A stretch of 64,000 nt of DNA from Maribacter aestuarii (GTDB lineage Bacteria; Bacteroidota; Bacteroidia; Flavobacteriales; Flavobacteriaceae): positions 3,735,001-3,799,000 of the forward strand of contig NZ_CP107031.2 of the NCBI RefSeq assembly GCF_027474845.2, given 5' to 3'. The notes beneath the pieces were generated by a model. The model made no database searches. It saw only the letters and a list, made by a program, of their open reading frames with translations, and was not told the DNA's origin. Shown piece by piece: positions 16,878 through 25,333 of this stretch. The position numbers and the translations under genes were made by a program. The stretch's first letter is position 1; each line of letters begins with the position of its first letter.

Positions 16878-18917
16878 ATGAAAAGAAACGAATTCAAGCA
16901 TCGGGATATCAATTGGCTCTTTTTCAACGAAAGAGTCCTGTTGGAAGCCGAAAATGAATCCACTCCCCTACTGGAACGCTTAAAGTTTCTAGCGATTTTT
17001 TCTTCAAACCTGGACGAATTTTTTAAAGTCCGTGTTTCGCAACTCCGTCAAATTAAGAGCATCAAGAAAAAATTGAGAAAAAAGCTAATGTCCAAGGCGA
17101 ACAAGACTTTAAAAACGGTTCTGCATATCATCAGTCAACAACAGGAGCATTTTGGAGACGTGCTGGACAATATCATCTCCGCTTTGAAAGAACACGATAT
17201 CCAAATAAGAAAAATCACCGAATTAAATCAGGAACAGCGAGACTATGTCAAAGAACTATTTCAAAAAGAAGTAAGGCACCATTGCGAAATTGTAGACGAT
17301 AGCACGGTTTCTAAACTCCAGGACGGTTATTTATTTCTCACCGTGGCCCATCCGGACAACAGTTTTGGTCTGGTTTTAATCCCTTCAAAGAAAATAGCCA
17401 GATTTCAATCGATTCCAGGTCCAGGCCACCAATTTATTTATTTGGATGATATTATCAAGTTCAACATAGACCAGTTATTCCCAAATAAACATGTAACCGG
17501 ATGCTATGCGATTAAAATGTCCAGGGATGCAGAACTTTATCTGGAAGATGACTACACGGATAATGCGCTTGTAGAAAAGATTTACGCCTCTCTGGACAAG
17601 CGGAAGTCGGGCCAGCCCACAAGGCTCTTATACGATGCCCATATGCCCAGTTGGCTACGGAACCGATTAAAAGATGTGCTAAACCTCACGGAACTAGACC
17701 TGTTTAAAGGTGCGGCATATCATAATTCTTCGGATTTTTTCGATTTTCCAAGACCAGAGGGCACAGCACATTTACAATACGAGGAAAAACCCCCATTAAA
17801 ACATCCCGTGTTGTCCCTTACAAAGGATATGTTTGAGGCGATAAAAAGTAACGATCAACTAATTCACTTTCCTTATCAGGAATTTGATGTGGTGGAGAAT
17901 TTTATCAAAAAAGCTGCAGTAGACCCTAAGGTGACCCAAATTCGTATGACGATTTATCGCATGGCGAAAATCTCCGTCCTGTCCGATGCGCTACTCAAGG
18001 CCTTGGAAAACAAAAAGCAAGTGACCTTGTTCGTAGAAGCACAGGCACGGTTCGATGAGAAGAACAACATCAAATGGGGTCGTATATTTGAAGAGAAGGG
18101 TGCTAAGGTTATTTTCAGCGTTCCCAATATAAAGGTGCATTCCAAAATATTAATGATCGATCGGGAAGAGGAGGATGACCTACAGAGCTACGCTTATATC
18201 GGTACCGGAAATTTTAATGCTAAAACGGCTAGAATCTACTGCGACCATGGGTTATTTACGGTGAATAAAAAAATCACTAATGATTTAAAACAGGTTTTTG
18301 AGGTATTGGAACGCAAATTGATCATACCCAAGCTAAAAAAGCTATTGGTTTCTCCGTTCACGACCAGGACTACTTTTACGAACCTTATTCAAAATGAAAT
18401 CGATGCCGCAAAGCGAGGAGAACCGGCGCGCATAACCGCTAAAATGAACAGCCTTGAGGATAAAGAAATGATTTCGGCCCTATACAGGGCCTGTGAGGCG
18501 GGCGTGGAAGTACGTCTTCTGGTTCGCGGCTTCTGCTGTTTCCTTAACAGTTCATTGGATAAGGAGGAAAACTTGGTGTACCCTCACATCACCAGTATTG
18601 TGGACCGCTTCCTAGAGCATGGACGGATTTATTTGTTCGAGAATGGAGGAAAGGAAAAAATGTACATCGGCTCTGCGGATTGGATGACTCGTAATTTAGA
18701 CAGACGTATAGAGGTGCTTACCCCTATTTTGGATAAGGCAGTGTTTGGTGAGTTGAAAACAATATTAAATTTACAATTAAATGATACCGTTAAGGCGAGG
18801 GTGCTAGATGACGAGAATACGAATCAACTTGTAAATCGAATCAAGGGAGAGCCTGCCATTAGGTCGCAATACGCCATTTATGATTACCTAAAAGCAAAGA
18901 TTGATGAAAAAAGTTAG
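16878..18917 (+). CDS. ppk1: Polyphosphate kinase 1
   Basis: This 679-residue protein has the four PPK1 domains: N-terminal (FNERVLLEAENESTPLLERLKFLAIFSSNLDEFF), middle, and two phospholipase D-like catalytic domains. The catalytic histidine motif is KVHSKILMI, about residue 422, and the second active-site segment is YCDHGLFTV. It makes polyphosphate from ATP. The gene overlaps the start of the next gene by 14 bp. Confidence 0.95.
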   Translation: MKRNEFKHRDINWLFFNERVLLEAENESTPLLERLKFLAIFSSNLDEFFKVRVSQLRQIKSIKKKLRKKLMSKANKTLKTVLHIISQQQEHFGDVLDNIISALKEHDIQIRKITELNQEQRDYVKELFQKEVRHHCEIVDDSTVSKLQDGYLFLTVAHPDNSFGLVLIPSKKIARFQSIPGPGHQFIYLDDIIKFNIDQLFPNKHVTGCYAIKMSRDAELYLEDDYTDNALVEKIYASLDKRKSGQPTRLLYDAHMPSWLRNRLKDVLNLTELDLFKGAAYHNSSDFFDFPRPEGTAHLQYEEKPPLKHPVLSLTKDMFEAIKSNDQLIHFPYQEFDVVENFIKKAAVDPKVTQIRMTIYRMAKISVLSDALLKALENKKQVTLFVEAQARFDEKNNIKWGRIFEEKGAKVIFSVPNIKVHSKILMIDREEEDDLQSYAYIGTGNFNAKTARIYCDHGLFTVNKKITNDLKQVFEVLERKLIIPKLKKLLVSPFTTRTTFTNLIQNEIDAAKRGEPARITAKMNSLEDKEMISALYRACEAGVEVRLLVRGFCCFLNSSLDKEENLVYPHITSIVDRFLEHGRIYLFENGGKEKMYIGSADWMTRNLDRRIEVLTPILDKAVFGELKTILNLQLNDTVKARVLDDENTNQLVNRIKGEPAIRSQYAIYDYLKAKIDEKS

Positions 18918-19749
18918 GATTATTGGAGTCCCCGAACATTTTAACCTGCCATGGCATCTCCCCATAGAGGAAGGTGCCTTTACGGAACGCGGAATAGATT
19001 TGCAATGGAGGGATATCCCCGAAGGAACGGGAAAAATGTGCCAATTATTGGAAAAACGGGAAACCGACCTCGCTATTATTCTTACGGAAGGTATCATAAA
19101 AAGTATTACGGAGGGAAACCCGTCAAAAATTATACAAACGTATATTGGCACACCATTGCTTTGGGGGATTCATGTTGCGGCTAATAGCGAATACAGCACG
19201 ATTGATGACCTAAAGGGCACTAAAGCGGCCATCAGTCGTTATGGAAGCGGCAGTCATCTAATGGCCTATGTAAATGCAAAGAATCAAGGTTGGGATCCTA
19301 GTACATTACAATTCGAAATCATCAACAATCTAGACGGTGCCATAGAAGGTCTTACATCCGGAAAGGCCGATTATTTTATGTGGGAACATTTCACTACCAA
19401 ACCATTAGTAGATCAAGGGGTTTTTAGAAGATTGGGATATTGCCCAACGCCTTGGCCCTGTTTCTTGCTTGTGGGGACGAATAAATTCTTGAAAGAAAAT
19501 GGTAGTACTGTAGACCATATCCTGGAAATCATCAATATGTACACCTTGGAGTTTAGGAATATACCCAGTATAGACCGCACATTGTCCAACAGATACGGGC
19601 AACAGCTAGAAGATATCCAACAATGGATGGGTATCACGCAGTGGAGCCAGTCACAACTTCCAGTGGACACCTTGACCGCAGTACAAGAAACGCTTATAGA
19701 ATTGGAACTAATTAATGAAAAGTTGCCACCTGAAACCTTCTTGTATTAA
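18904..19749 (+). CDS. Periplasmic-binding-protein-like domain protein without signal peptide
   Basis: This 281-residue protein has the NMT1/THI5-like type 2 periplasmic binding fold: the family opening VRIIGVPEHFNLPWHLPIEEGAF, DLAIILTEGIIKSI and DDLKGTKAAISRYGSGSHLM. It resembles the Ca3427-like subgroup. There is no export signal, so it is predicted to be cytosolic and probably not part of an ABC importer; no permease or ATPase gene is nearby. I chose the ATG at 18904, which overlaps the ppk1 end by 14 bp and implies co-expression. The ligand and role are unknown. Confidence 0.78.
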   Translation: MKKVRIIGVPEHFNLPWHLPIEEGAFTERGIDLQWRDIPEGTGKMCQLLEKRETDLAIILTEGIIKSITEGNPSKIIQTYIGTPLLWGIHVAANSEYSTIDDLKGTKAAISRYGSGSHLMAYVNAKNQGWDPSTLQFEIINNLDGAIEGLTSGKADYFMWEHFTTKPLVDQGVFRRLGYCPTPWPCFLLVGTNKFLKENGSTVDHILEIINMYTLEFRNIPSIDRTLSNRYGQQLEDIQQWMGITQWSQSQLPVDTLTAVQETLIELELINEKLPPETFLY

Positions 19750-19759
19750 TCAACCTTGA

Positions 19760-20188
19760 TTAGGCCATTTCCAACGAAAAATGCTTGTTGATCAGTTTTT
19801 TGATCGTAGAGTCCGATAATGGCTTTTGCGAGTAATCCGCAATATGGATGTTAGCATCTGCGCGCTCCTTATCCTCACTGTTATCGCTAATGGTTACCAA
19901 TACGATGATAATCTGATCCTTTAATTTCTGGGGTACTTGCTCCTCATAATTTCTCATGAATTCCCAGCCGTCCATAACTGGCATTCTTAGGTCCAAAAGC
20001 ACCATACAGGGAAGATCCAGTTTTTCTACACCTTTGTCCAAGATAAAGTCCAACGCTTCCTGTCCGTTCAAGGCGGAATTGACGTCAATGTCTAAACCTA
20101 TTTTATTGATGAAGATGGAATGAAGAAAGTTACTGGCCTCATCATCGTCTACCAGCAAAATCGATTTTAGATTGTCAAATTTTTTCAT
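19760..20188 (-). CDS. Single-domain response regulator
   Basis: This encodes 142 residues with only a receiver domain. The acidic pair VDDDE at the N-terminus, the phosphoacceptor Asp in LLDLRMPVMDGWEF, the Thr/Ser switch (LVTISDN) and the conserved Lys (YSQKPL) are all present. No output domain exists, so it acts by protein contact. The frame opens upstream to 20257, but the ATG at 20188 gives the family N-terminus (MKKFDNLKSILLVDDDE). No histidine kinase is adjacent. It lies just downstream of the broken ung gene on the same strand. Confidence 0.85.
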   Translation of the reverse strand: MKKFDNLKSILLVDDDEASNFLHSIFINKIGLDIDVNSALNGQEALDFILDKGVEKLDLPCMVLLDLRMPVMDGWEFMRNYEEQVPQKLKDQIIIVLVTISDNSEDKERADANIHIADYSQKPLSDSTIKKLINKHFSLEMA

Positions 20189-20250
20189 AGTTTGATTTGA
20201 TTCGTCAGAAAATACGGTAGTTAAATTACCAAAAATCTTATGATGAAAAC

Positions 20251-20915
20251 TTACCAAACAATGTTTTTATTGTCCTTTGATGCTAAAATTTTATTGCATT
20301 GGCTAAAATGACGGTTGCCAAACCAGTAACCCCTATTCGCACTCAAGGGCGAAGGATGCCCAGAAGTCAATACGTGGTGCTTCGTAATATCGATTAAGGT
20401 CTGTTTCTTTTTGGCAAAACCGCCCCATAACAAAAACACCAAACCCTCTTTTTTTCGGACAGTTTGCTAATCGCTGCATCCGTAAAAATTTCCCAGCCTT
20501 TGCCTTGATGGCTTCCTGCCTCGTGCGACCTTACGGTAAGTGTAGCGTTTAAGAGCAACACCCCTTGATCGGCCCAACGTTCCAAGTTTCCACTTTGGGG
20601 ATAAGTTATGCCCAAGTCCGTCTGGATTTCTTTAAAAATATTGATAAGGGATGGCGGATGCGGAATCCCATCCTTTACGGAAAAACAGAGCCCGTTGGCC
20701 TGCCCGGGCCCATGATAGGGGTCCTGCCCAATGATGACCACTTTGGTCTCGTCGAACGGACAATGGTCAAAAGCTGCAAAAATATCTGAACCATTAGGGT
20801 AGCACGTATGCAGGCTATATTCGGCTTTTACAAAACTTATGAGGTTTTTAAAATAAGGCTGTTCAAATTCTTTTTTTAACTGAATCTTCCAACTGAGATC
20901 TATGTTTACGGACAT
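20251..20915 (-). pseudogene. ung: Uracil-DNA glycosylase family 1, split by a one-base frameshift
   Basis: Reading from the ATG at 20915, the first frame carries the catalytic motif GQDPYHGPGQANGL (Asp65) and the LNATLTVR strand. It goes out of frame after SEKK at a run of seven A (minus strand, 20449-20455). The next frame continues with GLVFLLWGGFAKKK and the DNA-intercalating HPSPLSANRG loop and stops at 20251. Adding one A gives a 221-residue protein, the normal size of bacterial Ung. As written, the product lacks the uracil-flipping leucine loop and should be inactive. It is either a real loss of Ung or a homopolymer error. Confidence 0.85.
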
Positions 20916-21181
20916 TATATACGCTGTAATTTTAATCTTTTCCACTTAGTGCTTAGGTCGATTTCCACATGAGTGGAACAAAAGGCAAAAATACTCAAAA
21001 CTTAGGGATAGTTATACCGATTACATCTGGCATATTCTTGTTCTTCGCGTCCATCTGAGAAAGGACTATGCGCTATCTATTTCATGAACGCCATGATTCA
21101 AAAGAACTTCAGGCAACCTTTGCTGATGTTTCTGCGTCTATGTAATAAAGAAGCCAATACGAACCACTAACCTTAAAAACA

Positions 21182-22045
21182 ATGAGACACTTCTTACTCC
21201 TTTCAATTGCTATACTTTTCCTTAGTTGTCAACAAAGCCATGAAAATAATGTTACTAGCAATATTGCGGACGATATAAATCAGAAGGAAATATTACTCAT
21301 AGGAACGTTGCACTATGACAATCCCGGTGCAGACGTAGCTAAAATCAAGTCTTTTGACATCTTAAACAAAAAAACACAAGGTGAGCTTGAATATATTTCA
21401 AAGAGCACTACACAATATAGCCCAACCAGAATATTCGTAGAATGGCCATATGACGAGCAAAAGGAATTAGATTCCCTTTATCAGCTTTACGTAAACGATC
21501 AATATTTTACTAATGACAGTCTTTCGGATTTTTACCTGAAAAACGAGATTTTTCAGCTGGCGTTTAGAGTGGCCAAAGCTAATAAACTGGATAAAGTTTA
21601 TGCGATAGACTATGCAACCCCGTTTCCCTTTGAGGAGGTAATGAATGACATTGAAAAAAATAACCAATTAGAGCTTAAATCAAGCATACAAGATGGTATA
21701 ACTGACCTCACATCGGAAATCGACAATAGAATAGAAGCGGGAATTTCACTGATTGAGCTTACTCACTTCATCAATAGTAGCGAATTTCGTAAGCTTTCCA
21801 ATAACTGGCATAACAACCTGATGCTTTTGGCAGGGGCTCCAGATGATTTTACAGGTCCTGAGCTTACCTCTGAGTGGTTTAAGCGCAACTTGTACATGTG
21901 GTCCCTGATTCAGAAAAATACTTTGAATTCCGATGAAAGAATTATGGTGTTGGTCGGCGGAAGCCATGCGGCTATGCTGGAGTTGTTTATTGCGCATAAT
22001 GACCATTATAAAGTAATCGAATTAAAGGATATTCTGGAACAATAA
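21182..22045 (+). CDS. DUF5694 domain lipoprotein
   Basis: This 287-residue protein has a lipoprotein signal ending at Cys16 (LSCQQ). The mature domain begins KEILLIGTLHYDNPG and ends with a GGSHAAMLELF motif. The opening GTxHxDN and closing GxxH segments recall the TraB/TIKI-type putative metal-dependent hydrolase fold, and they match what I know of DUF5694. The activity is unproven. It stands alone, with about 265 bp of non-coding DNA before it and 340 bp after it. Confidence 0.72.
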   Translation: MRHFLLLSIAILFLSCQQSHENNVTSNIADDINQKEILLIGTLHYDNPGADVAKIKSFDILNKKTQGELEYISKSTTQYSPTRIFVEWPYDEQKELDSLYQLYVNDQYFTNDSLSDFYLKNEIFQLAFRVAKANKLDKVYAIDYATPFPFEEVMNDIEKNNQLELKSSIQDGITDLTSEIDNRIEAGISLIELTHFINSSEFRKLSNNWHNNLMLLAGAPDDFTGPELTSEWFKRNLYMWSLIQKNTLNSDERIMVLVGGSHAAMLELFIAHNDHYKVIELKDILEQ

Positions 22046-22387
22046 TTTGCTTGTCCATACAAATGAACCACCTCACCGTTACTTCATACTCGCCTTTAAT
22101 TTGACAGTTTGGATATACTTACCATCCACAGAATTTTAGGGGTTCAAACCTACTTGGATCAGATAAAAACTCCGGTATCTCTTAATTAGCTTTGGTTTTG
22201 AACCAAAATTTTTAAAGAACTAACTTTGTTATCGATGGACAAAAACCATTTAAAAAGATTCATCTCACCAAATGTTATGGGCAAGATTTAGGCGATAGAA
22301 AACGAAAGAATGACAAAAGTAAAAATGAGGACTTAATGCAAAAATGAAGTTTACTCAAAACTTAACCAAGTAATTAAAATTAATGAG
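22046..22387. other. Intergenic stretch of 342 bp with no recognisable gene
   Basis: No open frame of useful length, RNA gene or terminator is visible. A TAACTTTG string at 22221-22228 matches the Bacteroidota -7 element and could start a transcript with a long leader for the small membrane protein at 22388, but no -33 TTG stands at the right distance. Confidence 0.4.
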
Positions 22388-22801
22388 ATGAAGGTTAGTA
22401 TTAAAATTATTCATTGGTTGCCAAGGGTTATATGTATACTGGCAATCCTGTTTATCAGTATGTTCGCGCTCGATGCTTTTAATCACGAAAAAACAATCTG
22501 GCAACAGATTGGTGATTTTCTTATGCATCTCATTCCGTCTTTTGTTTTAATCGTTTTTCTGATCATTGCATGGAAAAGGGAATTTATAGGTGGTATAATA
22601 TTTATTTTAATCGGGATTGGATTTAGCCCATTTATCTTCATGCATAATTATAATATGAACCAATCTGTATCGATGAGTCTTATGATTATTCTTATTATTA
22701 CAATCCCGTTTATGATTGTAGGAATTCTTTTCATTTTGAGTCATAGAATGAAGAAAAAGAATCTTCCATCTTCAACTAAAAACCATGAAAAGAGCCCATA
22801 A
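22388..22801 (+). CDS. Small four-helix membrane protein
   Basis: This encodes 137 residues with four hydrophobic segments (about 12-27, 47-63, 67-85 and 98-119) and a charged C-terminal tail. It resembles the small DUF7670-type membrane proteins, but I cannot assign a function. It is monocistronic between long non-coding stretches. The start is the second of two close ATG-like positions and is the one in frame. Confidence 0.6.
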   Translation: MKVSIKIIHWLPRVICILAILFISMFALDAFNHEKTIWQQIGDFLMHLIPSFVLIVFLIIAWKREFIGGIIFILIGIGFSPFIFMHNYNMNQSVSMSLMIILIITIPFMIVGILFILSHRMKKKNLPSSTKNHEKSP

Positions 22802-22963
22802 CAGCATATATTATTAATTGTTTGGTTCTGTGTGTACTTTTAGAAAATCTAGCAGATTTTCCTATGGTTTGTTTTCTTTTATTGATATAGACCTAGCCAA
22901 AACAACTAATCATAAACAAACGCGATAACAAAACTTCCCATTTCCCATCTCGACCCCAATCCG

Positions 22964-22971
22964 TACCTTTG
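22964..22971 (+). promoter_or_regulatory. Bacteroidota -7 promoter element TACCTTTG for mutS2
   Basis: TACCTTTG matches the sigma-ABfr consensus TAnnTTTG and lies 19 bp before the GTG start of the mutS2-like gene. No clear -33 TTG is seen at the standard distance. Confidence 0.55.
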
Positions 22972-22990
22972 CCGCTGAATTTACAGATAC

Positions 22991-25163
22991 GTGGCTAATA
23001 TATATTCCAAAACACTCCAAGACCTAGAATTTCCTGTCGTTTTACAACAGGTGGCTGCCCGTTGCAACACGGAGTTGGGCAAGCAAGTGGCGTTGGAAAT
23101 CGTACCCCTTGCGGATGCCGCTGAAATGGAAGAGGCCCTGGGCAAAACGTCAGAGTATCTTTCTTCGTTAATCAGTGAAAATCGTATACCCAATCACGGT
23201 TTTGACCAAATCAACGGAGAGCTGCAATTGCTCAAGATAGAGAATACAACCCTGGAACTCCAAGGGTTTAAGCGTATCGCCACCATTTGCAGCACCGTTG
23301 CAACCCACCAAAAATTCTTTAAAAAATTTAAGGAGTACTACCCCCTACTCCATGATTTTGCGGCGGAGTTGGAGCCTAATACCGAAATACCATTGCTCAT
23401 CAATAACGTCATCGACCGTTTTGGAGAGGTCAAGGATAACGCATCGGACGCTTTGTTGAGCATTAGAAGGCAGATGAACCATGTACGGGGGAAAATTACC
23501 CAGAGCTTCGGTAGTGCTTTGGCCACCTACCAATCGTCGGACTATCTGGACGAGATTCGGGAGTCGGTCGTGGAGAACCGTCGGGTCCTTGCAGTAAAGG
23601 CCATGTACCGCAAGAAGATTAAGGGAAGCGTAATGGGAACTTCCAAAACCGGAAGTATCGTTTACATCGAACCCGAAGCCACCTTACGGTACAGTCGGGA
23701 ACTCAATAACCTACAATTTGAGGAGAAAGAAGAAGTGCAACGCATCCTGAATCAGCTTACAAATCAAATCAGGCCATTTAGAGCTCTTTTAAGCGATTAT
23801 CAAAATTATTTAAGCCAAATAGACGTTACAGCGGCAAAAGCAAAATACGCGCAAGATATTAACGCTTTAAAGCCAAACTTCGGCACAATGCGCAGACTCT
23901 ATTTACGGGATGCCTATCATCCGCTGCTCTATTTGAACAACAAAAGAAAGAACGAAAAGACTTATCCGCAGACCATCGAACTGCATCCGGAGAACCGTAT
24001 TATCGTGATTTCCGGTCCCAACGCAGGCGGGAAAAGTATTACCCTAAAGACCATAGGCCTGTTACAGGTTATGGCCCAGAGCGGACTGCTGATTCCAGTG
24101 CACGAACGTAGTGAAATCTGTTTCTTTGACAAGATATTGACGGATATCGGGGACAACCAATCCATTGAAAATCATTTAAGTACGTACAGTTACCGGCTTA
24201 AGAACATGAACCAGTTCTTAAAACGTTGTAATGACCGTACCCTATTCTTAATCGATGAATTCGGAACGGGTAGTGATCCGGAATTGGGCGGTGCATTGGC
24301 CGAAGCCTTCTTGGAAATTTTTTATGAACGGGAATCGTATGGCGTTATCACCACTCACTATGCCAATCTAAAGGCTTTGGCGAACGAATTGCCCCATGCG
24401 ACCAACGCGAACATGCTTTTTGATGGCAAAACCTTGGAACCTACATTTCAGTTAATTTTAGGGCAGGCCGGTAGTTCCTTCACTTTTGAGGTGGCGCAAA
24501 AGAACGGTATCCCCTACTCGCTTATCAACAAAGCCAAGAAGAAGATAGAACGCGGCAAGGTGCGTTTTGATGCTACCATAGCCAAGTTGCAAAAAGAACG
24601 CAGTAAAATGGCGGAAACGGGTTCCAAACTCAAGCAGGAGGAATCGAAAGCACGTGAAGAAGCCGCCCGCTTGGAAAAAATTGAACGCCAAGGTCAAATC
24701 CAAATTGGAGAATTACCAAGAACTGTACGACCATGATCAACGTATGATACAATTGGGCAACAAAGTAAATACGGCTGCGGACAAGTACTTTCACGACAAA
24801 AAGAAACGACCCTTGGTTTCAGAATTGCTACGCATCGTAGAAACCGAAAACAGTAAACGAAAGAAAAAAAGTGCCAACCAAGCCAAAGCCGAACGTTCTA
24901 AAAAAGCGCAAGTTGCGCAGGAAGTTCAAAAAGAAGTGAAGGTCATTCGCGAAAAAAAGAAAGTTCAAAAGAAAAAAGCCGTAGTAGCCGAAAAGAACAA
25001 ACCAAGACCGGTTTTTAAGGTTGGTGACCGTGTACGCATGTTCGACGGTAAGGCCGTGGGCAGTATAGATTTGCTCGAAAAAGGGAAAGCTATCGTTAAT
25101 TACGGCATGTTTACGACCAATGTAAGCGTTGACCAATTGGAATTGGTAGAAAGGAAAAAATAA
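22991..25163 (+). pseudogene. mutS2: MutS2-like DNA mismatch/recombination ATPase, frameshifted, no Smr domain
   Basis: The GTG at 22991 starts MANIYSKTLQDLEFPVVLQQV, a MutS2 N-terminus. The MutS core and clamp follow, then the ATPase with Walker A GPNAGGKS (about 345-352), Walker B TLFLIDEFGTGSD and the TTHYANLK switch. After EEAARLEK a run of six A at 24675-24680 shifts the frame, and the first frame stops at 24736. Removing one A joins it to KLNAKVKSKLENYQELY and a basic coiled coil that ends in a KOW-like domain (FKVGDRVRMFDG) at 25163, 723 residues in all. No C-terminal Smr nuclease domain is present even after repair. As written, the ATPase is intact but the tail is lost. Confidence 0.82.
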
Positions 25164-25200
25164 CCTTCTATATAATTTGATTATTAAATATTTACGCTAA

Positions 25201-25212
25201 ATCGTATACGAT
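25201..25212. repeat. Intergenic copy of palindrome ATCGTATACGAT
   Basis: An exact copy lies in the 170-bp gap between the mutS2-like gene and the 3' end of the cytolysin-like gene. Confidence 0.6.
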
Positions 25213-25333
25213 ACATGAATCGATAGATATCCGTTATTCTTTGCATGTTTTTGGCGATTTAGTAAAAGAACAGCCGGCATCAAGTTGTTGAACCCAACCT
25301 GAGCGGCCGACTGCCATTCGCTTACTAAAAAAC

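Noticed and set aside
19747..19762. Hairpin TAATCAA-CC-TTGATTA between convergent genes as a terminator
   Set aside because: The stem is AT-rich and lacks a T run, so the evidence is too weak.
20916..21181. Possible small gene or RNA between ung and the DUF5694 gene
   Set aside because: No frame with a family feature, no hairpin with T run and no promoter match stands out.
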